Of a stretch of 64,000 bases of DNA, positions 17,175-30,123 are shown in pieces (positions within the stretch are counted from its first letter, which is position 1; every line of letters starts with the position of its first letter). The DNA lies in contig CANQGG010000003.1 in NCBI GenBank assembly GCA_947601655.1, positions 1 through 64,000 of the forward strand, read 5' to 3'. Source of the stretch: an uncultured Akkermansia sp. (GTDB lineage: Bacteria > Verrucomicrobiota > Verrucomicrobiia > Verrucomicrobiales > Akkermansiaceae). The translations under genes were made by a program, and so were the position numbers. The notes below the pieces were generated by a model. That model saw nothing but the letters and a program-made list of their open reading frames with translations, did not search any database and was not told where the DNA came from.

Positions 17175-18632
17175 ATGATGAAAAACGGCGTCATGATGCA
17201 GTATTTTGAGTGGTACTTACCCAACGACGGGAACCTGTGGAAAAAACTTGCTCAGGATGCGGAGCACCTTGCGCAAATCGGCGTCACAGCGGTCTGGGCG
17301 CCGCCTGCCTACAAAACCACGGAGGCCGGGGGCGTGGGCTATTCCACCTATGATCTCTACGATCTCGGAGAGTTTGACCAGAAAGGCTCTGTGCGCACGA
17401 AGTACGGAACTCGCGCAGATTTTGAAGGAGCCATCCGGGCTCTGCATGATCAGAATATCAAGGTCTATCTCGATGCCGTGCTCAACCACAAAACCGGAGC
17501 TGATGAGAAGGAAACTTTCTATGTGAAGCGCGTGAGCGCGGAAAATCGCTACGAGGAACTCGGAGACGCGTATGAAATCGAGGGTTGGACGCACTTCACC
17601 TTCCCGGGGCGCGGCAAGAAATACTCGAACTTCGAATGGCACTGGTACCACTTCTCCGGCATTGACTACGATGCACGCCACAATGAAAGAGGAATCTTCA
17701 GGATAGAGGGAGAAGGAAAAGGATGGAGCAACGAGGTGGACCGCGAAAATGGCAATTATGATTACCTCATGTTTGCGAATGTGGACTACAAGCACCCGGA
17801 AGTCGTGCAGGAGGTCACGCGATGGGGGGAATGGGTAATCCGCGAATTCAACCTGGACGGGTTCCGCATGGATGCCGTCAAACACATCTCCCGCTCCTTC
17901 GTTGCGAACTTCCTGCGCAGCGTGCGAAAGAACTTCCAGCGCGAGATTTACGCCGTCGGCGAATGCTGGAAAAACGATGACGGAGAACTCTCTTTCTTCC
18001 TCGATGAAACTGAGGAGCAGCTGGATCTTTTCGATGTGCCCCTGCACTTCAATCTCCACAAAGCCTCACAGGAAGGAGCCGAATTCGACCTGCGAACTCT
18101 TTTGCAGGGCACCCTCGTGCAGACGCATCCCACCCTTGCTGTCACCTTCGTGGATAACCACGACTCCCAGGCGGGGCAGTCCCTGGAATCTCCGGTGGCG
18201 GATTGGTTGAAGCCGGCAGCCTATGCGCTCATTCTCCTGCAAAAGGAAGGCTATCCCTGCCTTTTTTACGGGGACTACTACGGCATGCGCGGGGAGGAGC
18301 CTATCCACCGCGGGGTAATCGACACCCTGCTGAAGGCGCGCCGCGAGCGGGCCTACGGGGAGCAATGGGATTATTTTGATGATCCCCATGTCGTGGGATT
18401 TGTCCGCAGTGGGGATGAATCGCACCCGTACTCCGGGCTGGCTCTGCTGATTTCCAACAAGGACGACGGAGAAAAAATTATGAATGTGGGCAAACTGCAT
18501 GCCGGCGAGCGGTGGATTGAAGCTACCGGCTGCTACCCGGGCGAGGAAGTTGCCATCGACCCCGAAGGCAACGCCGCTTTCCGAGTTCCCGCCGGCAAAG
18601 CGGCCGTCTGGCTCAATGCTGTCTCTCCCTGA
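17175..18632 (+). CDS. Cytoplasmic GH13 alpha-amylase (AmyA-like)
   Basis: The 485-residue enzyme hydrolyses alpha-1,4-glucans. It begins MMKNGVMMQYFEWYLPNDG, as in cytoplasmic amylases, without a signal peptide. GH13 regions are visible: DAVLNHKTGAD (region I), GFRMDAVKHI with the nucleophile Asp (region II), AVGECW with the acid/base Glu (region III) and FVDNHDSQ (region IV). The C-terminus (NDDGEKIMNVG onward) forms the usual beta-domain. The ATG at 17175 is preferred over one at 17139 because the latter lies inside the predicted -35 box. Together with MalQ at 58171 it suggests handling of internal glycogen or imported maltodextrins. Confidence 0.92.
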   Translation: MMKNGVMMQYFEWYLPNDGNLWKKLAQDAEHLAQIGVTAVWAPPAYKTTEAGGVGYSTYDLYDLGEFDQKGSVRTKYGTRADFEGAIRALHDQNIKVYLDAVLNHKTGADEKETFYVKRVSAENRYEELGDAYEIEGWTHFTFPGRGKKYSNFEWHWYHFSGIDYDARHNERGIFRIEGEGKGWSNEVDRENGNYDYLMFANVDYKHPEVVQEVTRWGEWVIREFNLDGFRMDAVKHISRSFVANFLRSVRKNFQREIYAVGECWKNDDGELSFFLDETEEQLDLFDVPLHFNLHKASQEGAEFDLRTLLQGTLVQTHPTLAVTFVDNHDSQAGQSLESPVADWLKPAAYALILLQKEGYPCLFYGDYYGMRGEEPIHRGVIDTLLKARRERAYGEQWDYFDDPHVVGFVRSGDESHPYSGLALLISNKDDGEKIMNVGKLHAGERWIEATGCYPGEEVAIDPEGNAAFRVPAGKAAVWLNAVSP

Positions 18633-18650
18633 TTCCAAAGGGTATCAACG

Positions 18651-18823
18651 AGGGCAAACGCATTGGGATGTACCATGGACCATGTAGCAGAGCGGTGGAT
18701 ACGGCTCCGCCTATCCACAAACCTTTCTAACCAGCAACCGCGTATGTTGGACCCTCCACCTCAGCTAAAGCTTCGCAGCTTCGCGCGCTAGCGCGCTAAC
18801 TTAATACATGGTCCATGGTACAT
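18651..18823. repeat. Mosaic intergenic element, copy 1
   Basis: It starts AGGGCAAACGCATTGGGA, runs into TGTACCATGGACCATG, then a core (GTAGCAGAGCGGTGGATACG ... AGCTAAAGCTTCGCAGC) with a GCGCGCTAGCGCGC palindrome, and ends in ACATGGTCCATGGTACAT. The right terminal repeat is missing. The core is also in the copy at 24981 and, inverted, in those at 48315 and 50089. Confidence 0.8.
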
Positions 18824-18836
18824 GAAAGGGTCCATC

Positions 18837-20594
18837 TTATGGCTCTTGCCAGCGCCCATGAGCTTTGATGAGCTCCACAAGTTTCTCCACAGCTTCCTCC
18901 TGCGGGATGTTGATCTGCACCGGCGTGTGTCCGACATACAGATTGATCTTACCCGGCGCGCCGCCGACATAACCGAAATCGGCATCCGACATCTCGCCGG
19001 GACCGTTCACAATGCAACCCATAATGGCGATTTTCACGCCTTTCAGGTGACCCGTGGCGGCACGGATGCGCGCCGCGGCTTCGCGGATGTTGTACAGCGT
19101 GCGCCCACAGGAGGGACACGATACAAACTCTGCTTTACTCGTACGTACACCGGCAGCTTGAAGAGTATTGTAAGCCAGGTGCAGCGCAGCAGCGGCGTCT
19201 TTCTCCCCGCGCACCAGCACCGCGTCCCCTATGCCATCCACCAGCAATGAACCGAGGTTGATTCCCGCCGCCATGGCGGAAGAAAGTTTTTCCCCCGCAT
19301 GATGCGCCGCATCCGGCGGCACGAAAGTATCCTTCAGCAAGAGGGCATGCCCGGAGGGCAGCTGCGCAGCCAGCAAACGTTGCGCCTGCACGGGGGGCAT
19401 ATCTACGCCATCCTTCACTGCCACAAGGGAAGCCGGAGAATCCTGCAACGCGCGCATCTGCTCCGCATCCCGAGGATCCACCTCCAGCAACGACAACTGC
19501 TCGTAAGCGAGCTCCACGGGCGTGTCGGGAGAAGCATCCCTGCCGCATGCGCGCAGCTGATCGCACTGCGCCTGGGGCAGCGCCACACGCACGGGCTGTT
19601 TGCCACCGAGTAAAACGCCGTTCACTTCGCATTGCTCACTTGCGCGGCGCCTGTACACCAGAGGATCGAAAGGCGCCGACAACTGCACCGACGGCGAACA
19701 GGCGGACGACGAGGAGCCAAACGCGCGGGCAAGCTCGAAGCCCGGCGCCACCTCACACACCGCTTCCTCTGTGAGCGATACTCGAAGGGTATCGCCGATG
19801 CCATCCGCCAGCAGGGAGCCGATGCCGATGGCGCTCTTAATGCGTGCGTCCTCCCCTTCCCCGGCCTCCGTCACTCCCAGGTGGATAGGATAGTTCCAGT
19901 CGTCCCCAAGCTCCCGGAAACGCTGCACGAGCAAGCGGTAAGCGTGAATCATCACTTTCACGTCCGACGCTTTCATGGAAAACACCATCGCATGGAAATC
20001 AAGCTCTCGCGCCACACGGGCAAACTCAAGCGCACTCTCCACCATTCCCTCCGGCGTGTCGCCATAACGCGCAAGAATGCGACCGGAGAGCGACCCGTGA
20101 TTCGCACCCAGACGAATGGCGCGACCATGCTCCTTGCAGAAGAGAACGAAGGGAGTGAATGCCTCACGAATGCGGTCGATCTCCCGCTCGTAATTCGCCT
20201 CCGTGTAGTCCGGCACGGCATCCCCGCGCTTATCCACAAAGTTGCCGGGATTGATGCGTACCTTCTCCACCCACTTGGCCGCCTCCATCGCGGCATCCGG
20301 TTTGAAGTGTATATCCGCCACCAGTGGCACATGGCACCCCGCCGCCCGCAGCTCTCGCGATATATTCTCCAGATTTGCCGCGTGGCGCTTCGTCTGCGCT
20401 GTAAGGCGCACGATCTCGCAGCCCGCCTCCACCAGCTGCAAAGTCTCCGCCACACAGCCGGCCGTGTCCAGCGTGTCGTGGGTGAGCATGGATTGCACCC
20501 GAACGGGATTGGCACCACCCACGGCAGTGTTGCCGATCGCCACCTCACGGGCAACCCGCCTCACGCGCCGAAAAACATCCGCACAGTAGCTCAT
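18837..20594 (-). CDS. ispG: 4-hydroxy-3-methylbut-2-enyl diphosphate synthase, long form
   Basis: At 585 residues this is the long type of IspG (GcpE), as in plants, Chlamydia and Bacteroidetes, where an extra domain sits between the TIM barrel and the Fe-S domain. Visible are GGANPVRVQSMLTHDT and PLVADIHFKP in the barrel. The cluster-binding C-terminal region shows FVSCPSCGRTLYNI and IMGCIVNGPGEMSDADFGYVGG. The enzyme makes HMBPP in the MEP isoprenoid pathway. ATG at 20594 (MSYCADVFRR) is preceded by GGGAAA; longer starts would run into glyA. It follows the rpiB-glyA stop by 19 nt, so the two genes probably form an operon. Confidence 0.93.
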   Translation of the reverse strand: MSYCADVFRRVRRVAREVAIGNTAVGGANPVRVQSMLTHDTLDTAGCVAETLQLVEAGCEIVRLTAQTKRHAANLENISRELRAAGCHVPLVADIHFKPDAAMEAAKWVEKVRINPGNFVDKRGDAVPDYTEANYEREIDRIREAFTPFVLFCKEHGRAIRLGANHGSLSGRILARYGDTPEGMVESALEFARVARELDFHAMVFSMKASDVKVMIHAYRLLVQRFRELGDDWNYPIHLGVTEAGEGEDARIKSAIGIGSLLADGIGDTLRVSLTEEAVCEVAPGFELARAFGSSSSACSPSVQLSAPFDPLVYRRRASEQCEVNGVLLGGKQPVRVALPQAQCDQLRACGRDASPDTPVELAYEQLSLLEVDPRDAEQMRALQDSPASLVAVKDGVDMPPVQAQRLLAAQLPSGHALLLKDTFVPPDAAHHAGEKLSSAMAAGINLGSLLVDGIGDAVLVRGEKDAAAALHLAYNTLQAAGVRTSKAEFVSCPSCGRTLYNIREAAARIRAATGHLKGVKIAIMGCIVNGPGEMSDADFGYVGGAPGKINLYVGHTPVQINIPQEEAVEKLVELIKAHGRWQEP

Positions 20595-20613
20595 TGCATT
20601 TCCCGCTTCGGGT

Positions 20614-22299
20614 TCAAGGCATGGGGAAATTGCTGTTGAAGGCAGAGATCTCCGCGCGCAGCTCTTCGTAGTCCGCCGGGTTCTCATGCACCTTCTGCGC
20701 GGCAAGGATGCCGAGGCAGCGGCCGATGTACTCCGCCACACGCTTCACATCATCCTCCTTCATGCCGCGAGTAGTTACCGCAGGAGTGCCGATACGGATG
20801 CCGGAAGGAGTGGAGGTGCTGCCTTTGTCGAAGGGAATGGCATTCTTATTCACGGTGATGCCCACTCGATCCAGTGCAACCTGAGCCTCCGCTCCATTGA
20901 TGCCCTTCACGCTGAGATCAACGAGGAAACAGTGATTATCCGTGCCGCCGGCAACGATGCGGAAACCGAGTTCGGCCATCTTCTCTGCCATGGCCTTGGC
21001 GTTCTTCACAATCTGCTGTGCATACTCGCGGAACTCCGGTTTGAGAGCCTCCCCGAGACAGGCGGCTTTCGCGGCAATCACATGCATGAGCGGTCCGCCC
21101 TGCAAACCCGGGAAAGTGGCGCTGTTGAGCTTCTTCGCCCATTTTTCCTTGCACATCACCATGCCTCCGCGCGGTCCACGCAGGCTCTTGTGCGTGGTGG
21201 TGGATACAAAATCCGCATACGGCACCGGAGACGGATGCACCCCTGCCGCCACCAAACCCGCAATGTGCGCCATGTCCACAAACATGATCGCTCCCACCTC
21301 ATCGCAGATTCGGCGGATACGGGCAAAATCAATCGTACGGGAATACGCTGAAGCCCCGGCGAGAATGAGCTGAGGCTTCACCTCTCTGGCCTTTGCCTCC
21401 AGTGCGTCGTAATCAATGCACTCGGTCTCCGGGCTCACTCCGTAGTGCTCCACCTTATACATTTTCCCGGAAAAATTCGCAAAAAAGCCGTGAGAGAGGT
21501 GCCCGCCGTGCGCCAAATCCATCGTCAGAATTGTGTCTCCCGGTTGCAGGCATGCCTGGTAGACGGACATGTTGGCCTGAGACCCGGAATGCGCCTGCAC
21601 ATTCACATGCTCGCAACCGAACAACGCCTTCGCGCGGTCGATCGCCAACTGCTCCACCTTGTCCACAACCTCGCAACCGCCGTACCATCTCTTGCCGGGA
21701 TAGCCCTCAGCATACTTATTCGTCAACACCGAACCCTGCGCCTCCATCACCGACGGAGAAGCGAAATTCTCCGACGCAATGAGTTCGATGTTGTTGTTCT
21801 GCCGTCTCCTCTCTTCCTCAATGTAGCCCGCCAACTCCGGATCACTCATCGCCAGCGGTGAACCACTCGCTTTCAGCAGCCGCTGCACGTGCCGCCCGCC
21901 CTCAAACTCTGCCATCAACCACGTGTGCAAGATATCATCCAAATCTTCCGGGGTGATAAAGGCCGATGCAAGGCACATCACGTTGGAATCATTGTGCTGA
22001 CGCGAAAGCGCAGCGATCTGCGGCGTACGGACAAGCGTGGCACGCACCCCCTTCCAGCGATTTGCCGCGATGCTCATTCCCAGCCCTGAAAAGCAGATCA
22101 AAATCCCGCGGTCAGCCCGCCCGTCCACCACGCGCTTGCATACCGCATTCGCGTAGTCCGAATAGTCGCACGACTCCCGGCTCATCGTCCCCACATCCTC
22201 CACCTGAAGTCCCCATTCCCTGAGCATTTCAACTGCCGCTTCTTTCAGATCTACCCCTTTGTGATCTGCTCCGATGACGATGCGTATCTCTTTATTCAT
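20614..22299 (-). CDS. glyA: Fused ribose-5-phosphate isomerase B and serine hydroxymethyltransferase
   Basis: One 561-residue frame holds two enzymes. Residues 1 to about 147 are Rpi[32 protein letters not shown] with the catalytic Cys, and [12 protein letters not shown]. From Met151 the chain is a full [54 protein letters not shown], and [14 protein letters not shown] with the PLP lysine at about 371. RpiB interconverts ribose- and ribulose-5-phosphate; SHMT makes glycine and methylene-THF from serine. No stop lies between the domains; a separate start at Met151 remains possible. A weak promoter (TTGCAC-17-TAAAAG) lies at 22328-22356. Confidence 0.92.
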   Translation of the reverse strand: MNKEIRIVIGADHKGVDLKEAAVEMLREWGLQVEDVGTMSRESCDYSDYANAVCKRVVDGRADRGILICFSGLGMSIAANRWKGVRATLVRTPQIAALSRQHNDSNVMCLASAFITPEDLDDILHTWLMAEFEGGRHVQRLLKASGSPLAMSDPELAGYIEEERRRQNNNIELIASENFASPSVMEAQGSVLTNKYAEGYPGKRWYGGCEVVDKVEQLAIDRAKALFGCEHVNVQAHSGSQANMSVYQACLQPGDTILTMDLAHGGHLSHGFFANFSGKMYKVEHYGVSPETECIDYDALEAKAREVKPQLILAGASAYSRTIDFARIRRICDEVGAIMFVDMAHIAGLVAAGVHPSPVPYADFVSTTTHKSLRGPRGGMVMCKEKWAKKLNSATFPGLQGGPLMHVIAAKAACLGEALKPEFREYAQQIVKNAKAMAEKMAELGFRIVAGGTDNHCFLVDLSVKGINGAEAQVALDRVGITVNKNAIPFDKGSTSTPSGIRIGTPAVTTRGMKEDDVKRVAEYIGRCLGILAAQKVHENPADYEELRAEISAFNSNFPMP

Positions 22300-22327
22300 A
22301 ATCCCGGGCGCGCTCCGCGCCGACCTC

Positions 22328-22356
22328 CTTTTACCACACCGGCACGCCGCGTGCAA
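22328..22356 (-). promoter_or_regulatory. Candidate promoter of rpiB-glyA-ispG
   Basis: On the minus strand: TTGCAC, 17 nt, TAAAAG. The -10 match is weak and the -10 box lies 28 nt before the ATG. Confidence 0.35.
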
Positions 22357-22482
22357 GCGTTTTCACGTACGCACACCCATTTCCTTGCGCCTCTCTCGCA
22401 GCCCGATACGAGGAAGAAGAAGCTATTCTTCCCGGGCCTCGTTCCTTCCCAACCACGCCCCGAAACGAGGCGCCCCCCGCGT

Positions 22483-22566
22483 TACCACCGACGGGACTCG
22501 AACCCGTACAGCCCGAAGGCCGGGAGATTTTAAGTCTCCTGCGTCTACCGATTCCGCCACAGTGGC
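22483..22566 (-). tRNA. tRNA-Leu (anticodon UAA)
   Basis: On the minus strand the 84-nt sequence begins GCCACTGTGGCGGAATCGGT, has the anticodon stem-loop GGAGACTTAAAATCTCC with TAA, a class II variable arm (CGGCCTTCGGGCTG) and the T arm GGGTTCGAGTCCC. The acceptor CGGTGGT pairs with GCCACTG including the G1-U72 pair usual in this tRNA. Discriminator A73 is at 22483; no CCA is encoded. Confidence 0.95.
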
Positions 22567-22630
22567 AAAAGAGGATCGGGGGAATTGTACACGAAGCGCG
22601 CGAGGAAGGCAATTCTTTTTAGGGGTGCAA

Positions 22631-22760
22631 GGGGCAAACGCATTGGGAATGCGTTTGCCAAAGATGTACCATGGAGCATGTATTAAATTTGCGCGCTTGC
22701 GCGCGAAACTGCGGAGCAGGAGCGAGGCGAATTTTTGAATCGGTGCGGTTTTGGGAACGG
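22631..22760. repeat. Mosaic intergenic element, copy 2, with perfect hairpin end
   Basis: At 22633-22659 GGCAAACGCATT and AATGCGTTTGCC form a perfect 12-bp stem with loop GGG. After TGTACCATGG it continues into a GCGCGCTTGCGCGC palindrome and a GCGGAGCAGGAGCGAGGCGA module related to those at 57823 and, inverted, at 48315 and 50089. It lies between tRNA-Leu and parC. Confidence 0.7.
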
Positions 22761-22788
22761 AAAATTGCAAAAGCACAGGAGTACACGC

Positions 22789-22816
22789 TTGAAAAAAGAG
22801 GCAAATTTGGTAGAAT
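22789..22816 (+). promoter_or_regulatory. Promoter of the parC-like gene
   Basis: TTGAAA, 16 nt, TAGAAT, ending 15 nt before the ATG. The bases before the -10 box (ATTTGG) are shared with the ligA promoter. Confidence 0.65.
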
Positions 22817-22831
22817 CGTGCAGCGAAGCGT

Positions 22832-24955
22832 ATGAGTGAAGAGAGCGTACCGGTCTACATGCAGGACAATCCGAGCAAGATTCAACGGATGTTCGGGGAC
22901 TATTATCTGGAATACGCATCCTACGTGATTTTAGAGCGAGCCGTACCTCATATCGACGACGGGCTCAAGCCGGTGCAGCGCCGCCTGCTGCACTCCATGG
23001 AGCGAATGGATGATGGACGTTTCAACAAGGTGGCCAACATCGTGGGCGACACCATGAAATACCACCCGCACGGGGATGCGAGTATCGGAAGCGCCCTCGT
23101 AACGCTTGGGCAGAAAAAACTGCTGATTGATACCCAGGGGAACTGGGGGAACATCCTGACCGGAGATGCCGCCGCAGCGCCGCGGTACATTGAGGCGAGA
23201 CTCTCAGCTTTCGCAAAGGAAGTCGTCTACAGCCCCAAAGTGACGCAGTGGAAGCTCAGCTACGATGGGCGCAACAAGGAGCCGGTAGCCCTGCCGGTAA
23301 AGTTCCCGCTGCTGCTGGCGCAAGGCGCGCTGGGCATTGCCGTGGGGATGAACTGCCTCATCCTGCCGCACAATTTCAACGAAATTATCGAGGCCGCCAT
23401 CCACTATCTGCGCGGGGAGACGTTTGAACTCTACCCGGACTTTCCCACCGGCGGTCTGCTGGATGTGAGCGGTTACAACGACGGCACCGGCAACAGCCGC
23501 CTTCGCTGCCGCGCGAGACTGGACACCTCCACCAAGCGTCTCATCCGCATCACGGAAATTCCTTTCGGCACCACCACGGAATCCGTCATTCAGAGTATCG
23601 AATCTGCACTGGAAAAGGGCAAACTCAAGCTGGCAAAAATTGAGGATAACACGGCGGCTCAAGCGGACATTCTGCTGCACCTGCCGACGGGTGTGGACGT
23701 AGAAAAAACCTGCAAGGCGCTGTACGCCTTCACTGAGTGCCAGGTGAGCATTTCACCGAAGGCGGTGGTGATTCAGGATCGCAAACCGGTGTTTATGGGC
23801 GTGAGTGAAATCCTGAAGGCGAATGTGGACAACACACGCGACATCCTGCGCCGCGAACTGGAGGTGCGCCTCGGTGAGCTTCAGGAAGCCTGGGTGCAAG
23901 CGTCTCTGGAAAAAATCTTCATTGAGAAACGCATTTACAAGGTGCTGGAGCAGAGCGAGAGCTGGGAAAACTCCCTCGCGCAAATTGCAAAAAAACTCGC
24001 GCCGTACGTTGCAGAGTTCATCCGACCGATCACGGAGGAGGACATCATTCGTCTCACGGAGATTCGCATCAAAAAAATCGCCAAGTACGAAATTCACGAG
24101 GCCGAGGAGCACATCATCGACCTTGAAAAACAGATGGAGCAGACTCGCAGGAACCTTGCGCAACTCACCCGCTTCACCATCCGCTGGTTCGAGAGCCTGC
24201 AGAAAAAGTACGGTGAAGGACGCGAACGCCTCACCGAACTCACGACCTTCGACTCCCTCACCCGCGCAGAAGCCGCCGTGGAAAATGAAACTCTCTACAT
24301 TGACGATGAAGGGTTCGCCGGTTATGGCGTCAAGAAGGGACAGGCCATTGAAAAATGTTCCACTATGAGCGATATCCTGACCATCGACTCACACGGAGTT
24401 ATGATGGTGCGCCGTGTGCAGGAAAAATTCTACGTCGGCAAAAATTTGCTCGATATACGCGTCCTGCGACCCGGTCAGGACTGGGTCTTTAATATGATCT
24501 ACCGGGACGGCAAGGAAGGCACTTCGTACGCCAAGCGGTTCCGTCTGGGAGGCTTTACGCGCGAGAAAGAATACCAGCTCACGCAAGGCACGAAAGGCAC
24601 TCGCATCTTCTTCTTCTCCGTGCACGCCACTGAAGATGACAGTTCCGCCATCAAAGTCAACGTCTTCCTGAAGAATCAACTCAAGAAACTGCGCCGCCCC
24701 ATTCCATTTGATTTTGCCAAGCTTCGAGTGAAGGGTCGCGCCGTGCTGGGCAACATTGTCACCAAGAACCCGGTAGAGCGCATTGCACGCGCTATGGCAG
24801 CAGCCTCAACGGAGGAAAATGAGCAGCAGGAGGCCACCCTCACTCCGGTCCCGGGGGAATTAACTTCTCAGGGGACTCAGGAAAAGCCGGAAAAAACGAC
24901 GACAAAAAGTGAAGAAGCAACCGGGGAAGGCGAGCAGATGAGCTGGGATTTCTGA
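22832..24955 (+). CDS. parC: Type IIA topoisomerase subunit A (ParC-like)
   Basis: The 707-residue protein has the breakage-reunion domain: YLEYASYVILERAVPHIDDGLKPVQRR, KYHPHGD and AAAPRYIEARLS with the catalytic Tyr. A long coiled coil (IHEAEEHIIDLEKQMEQTRRNLAQL) and a shortened C-terminal domain follow. No GyrA box (QRRGGKG type) is seen, so a topoisomerase IV-like decatenase is more likely than gyrase. It needs a ParE partner, which is not in this window. The Ser/Thr-Gln/Glu-rich tail (about 655-707) is low-complexity. Confidence 0.88.
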   Translation: MSEESVPVYMQDNPSKIQRMFGDYYLEYASYVILERAVPHIDDGLKPVQRRLLHSMERMDDGRFNKVANIVGDTMKYHPHGDASIGSALVTLGQKKLLIDTQGNWGNILTGDAAAAPRYIEARLSAFAKEVVYSPKVTQWKLSYDGRNKEPVALPVKFPLLLAQGALGIAVGMNCLILPHNFNEIIEAAIHYLRGETFELYPDFPTGGLLDVSGYNDGTGNSRLRCRARLDTSTKRLIRITEIPFGTTTESVIQSIESALEKGKLKLAKIEDNTAAQADILLHLPTGVDVEKTCKALYAFTECQVSISPKAVVIQDRKPVFMGVSEILKANVDNTRDILRRELEVRLGELQEAWVQASLEKIFIEKRIYKVLEQSESWENSLAQIAKKLAPYVAEFIRPITEEDIIRLTEIRIKKIAKYEIHEAEEHIIDLEKQMEQTRRNLAQLTRFTIRWFESLQKKYGEGRERLTELTTFDSLTRAEAAVENETLYIDDEGFAGYGVKKGQAIEKCSTMSDILTIDSHGVMMVRRVQEKFYVGKNLLDIRVLRPGQDWVFNMIYRDGKEGTSYAKRFRLGGFTREKEYQLTQGTKGTRIFFFSVHATEDDSSAIKVNVFLKNQLKKLRRPIPFDFAKLRVKGRAVLGNIVTKNPVERIARAMAAASTEENEQQEATLTPVPGELTSQGTQEKPEKTTTKSEEATGEGEQMSWDF

Positions 24956-24980
24956 GAAGCTCCCTATCTGCTGCGAAAAA

Positions 24981-25247
24981 AGGCGAAACAATCGCATTTG
25001 AAATGCGTTTGCTAATGTACCATTTGAGATGTACCGTGTACCATGTAGCAGAGCGGTGGATACGGCTCCGCTTATCCACAAACCTTTCTAGCCAGCAACC
25101 GCGTATGTTGAACCCTCCACCTCAGCTAAAGCTTCGCAGCTCCGCGCGCTAGCGCGCTAACTTAATACATGGTCCATGGTCCATGGTACATCGGTACATG
25201 GTACATCATTCCTGGTCCATCGGTACATGTGACAGTGCGTTTGCCCT
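24981..25247. repeat. Mosaic intergenic element, copy 3
   Basis: The left end contains CGCATTTGAAATGCGTTTGC; the right end is AGTGCGTTTGCCCT. Inside are the same core as at 18651 in the same orientation (GTAGCAGAGCGGTGGATACG, GCGCGCTAGCGCGC) and tandem TGGTCCATGG / CGGTACATGG blocks. It fills most of the 352-bp gap between parC and ligA. Confidence 0.8.
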
Positions 25248-25259
25248 GAGCGCTATTGA

Positions 25260-29277
<4,018 letters not shown>

Positions 29278-29304
29278 AGCTTCTTCGTAAATGCGATCCC
29301 CGAT

Positions 29305-29721
29305 TTAGCGTTTCCTGGATGAGCTGCGACGAGCAGCCACGCGCTTGGTCTTCCCGGACGACACCTTGCGCACGACGCGGGCTCTCCCTTTCCCCCGTGA
29401 TGATGCGACTTTTCTTCCGCGCACAGAACTCCGACTGCGAACAACGCTCGGCCGATAGTCTGACTCTCGTACCGGTGTGCGGGCGGTCTGAGCAGCGGCA
29501 AAATAGGCCTTACGCTGGTCACTCAATGAGTAATTAGCGGCATTTTGACTTCGGAAATATGCCTGATATGCGGGATCCACCTGACCGATGTGCACCACGG
29601 CATCGCTGTAGTTCCTCACTCCCACGCTCCCGCCGGGAGGAAGACTCTGCTGGCATGAAACCCCTCCCAACAGGCAGCCCCCCATCAATATTCCTCGTAT
29701 CAACATGCAAGAATTTCTCAT
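29305..29721 (-). CDS. Small lipoprotein with strongly basic Ser/Arg-rich tail
   Basis: The 138-residue protein starts MRNSCMLIRGILMGGCLLGGVSC, a lipoprotein signal with a probable lipidated Cys. A short region (VDPAYQAYFRSQNAANYSLSDQRKAYFAAAQ) follows, and then a tail made largely of Arg, Lys and Ser (VVRSRSSVRGRKVASSRGKG...). Such tails bind polyanions such as DNA, LPS or peptidoglycan-linked polymers in other proteins; here that is inference. The ATG overlaps the stop of the preceding small lipoprotein gene by 4 bp, so the longer start at 29814 is unlikely. Confidence 0.7.
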   Translation of the reverse strand: MRNSCMLIRGILMGGCLLGGVSCQQSLPPGGSVGVRNYSDAVVHIGQVDPAYQAYFRSQNAANYSLSDQRKAYFAAAQTARTPVRESDYRPSVVRSRSSVRGRKVASSRGKGRARVVRKVSSGKTKRVAARRSSSRKR

Positions 29722-29864
29722 GGCGCAATCGCATTGAAGAGGTTTCCCGGCAAGCTCGTGAAGTATCGTAAAATTCCCTCCACCGTACTGCAACTGCTCA
29801 GCATGACGACGCAAGCGAGCAACAACATGATTATCAGCAACCTTTTCTGCACAGTAAACTTCAT
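29718..29864 (-). CDS. 48-residue lipoprotein
   Basis: The protein MKFTVQKRLLIIMLLLACVVMLSSCSTVEG... has a lipobox (LSSC) and a mature part of about 24 residues ending SLPGNLFNAIAP. The spacer upstream of the ATG contains AAGGGA, one of the few clear SD-like sequences in the window. It is coupled to the next gene by a 4-bp ATGA overlap. It resembles entericidin-size lipoproteins in size only; no function is assigned. Confidence 0.7.
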   Translation of the reverse strand: MKFTVQKRLLIIMLLLACVVMLSSCSTVEGILRYFTSLPGNLFNAIAP

Positions 29865-30076
29865 GTCCCTTTCTGAGTGAAACCTATACCATCGGAAGTG
29901 TAACACACTCTTTTCCTGTTGCCAATCACAAAACAACCCGCAGAACAATCACCCGAGAAAAAAAATAAGCTCAATACCTTGCAAACAAGGCAATTACTCA
30001 ATTACACAGCTCAGGGATTCAAAAATCCTCCCGGATCCGCTGTGTTTTAGCTCACAAGCCCAATTCGCAACACTGA

Positions 30077-30110
30077 TGCCGCAGGAAAGCTGGGAAGCCC
30101 TCCTGCGGCA
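30077..30110 (-). terminator. Hairpin downstream of the GH109-type gene
   Basis: Ten-bp perfect arms TGCCGCAGGA / TCCTGCGGCA enclose a 14-nt loop, 14 nt beyond the stop codon. There is no T run, so it may stabilise the 3' end rather than terminate. Confidence 0.4.
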
Positions 30111-30123
30111 CCGGAGAGAAAAA

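Noticed and set aside
18633..18836. A small gene between the amylase and ispG
   Set aside because: Open frames there coincide with the repeat element and recur in other copies only as shifted, interrupted frames.
22633..22659. Hairpin as a dedicated terminator of tRNA-Leu
   Set aside because: It lies upstream, not downstream, of the minus-strand tRNA and is the end of the repeat family; no T run follows.
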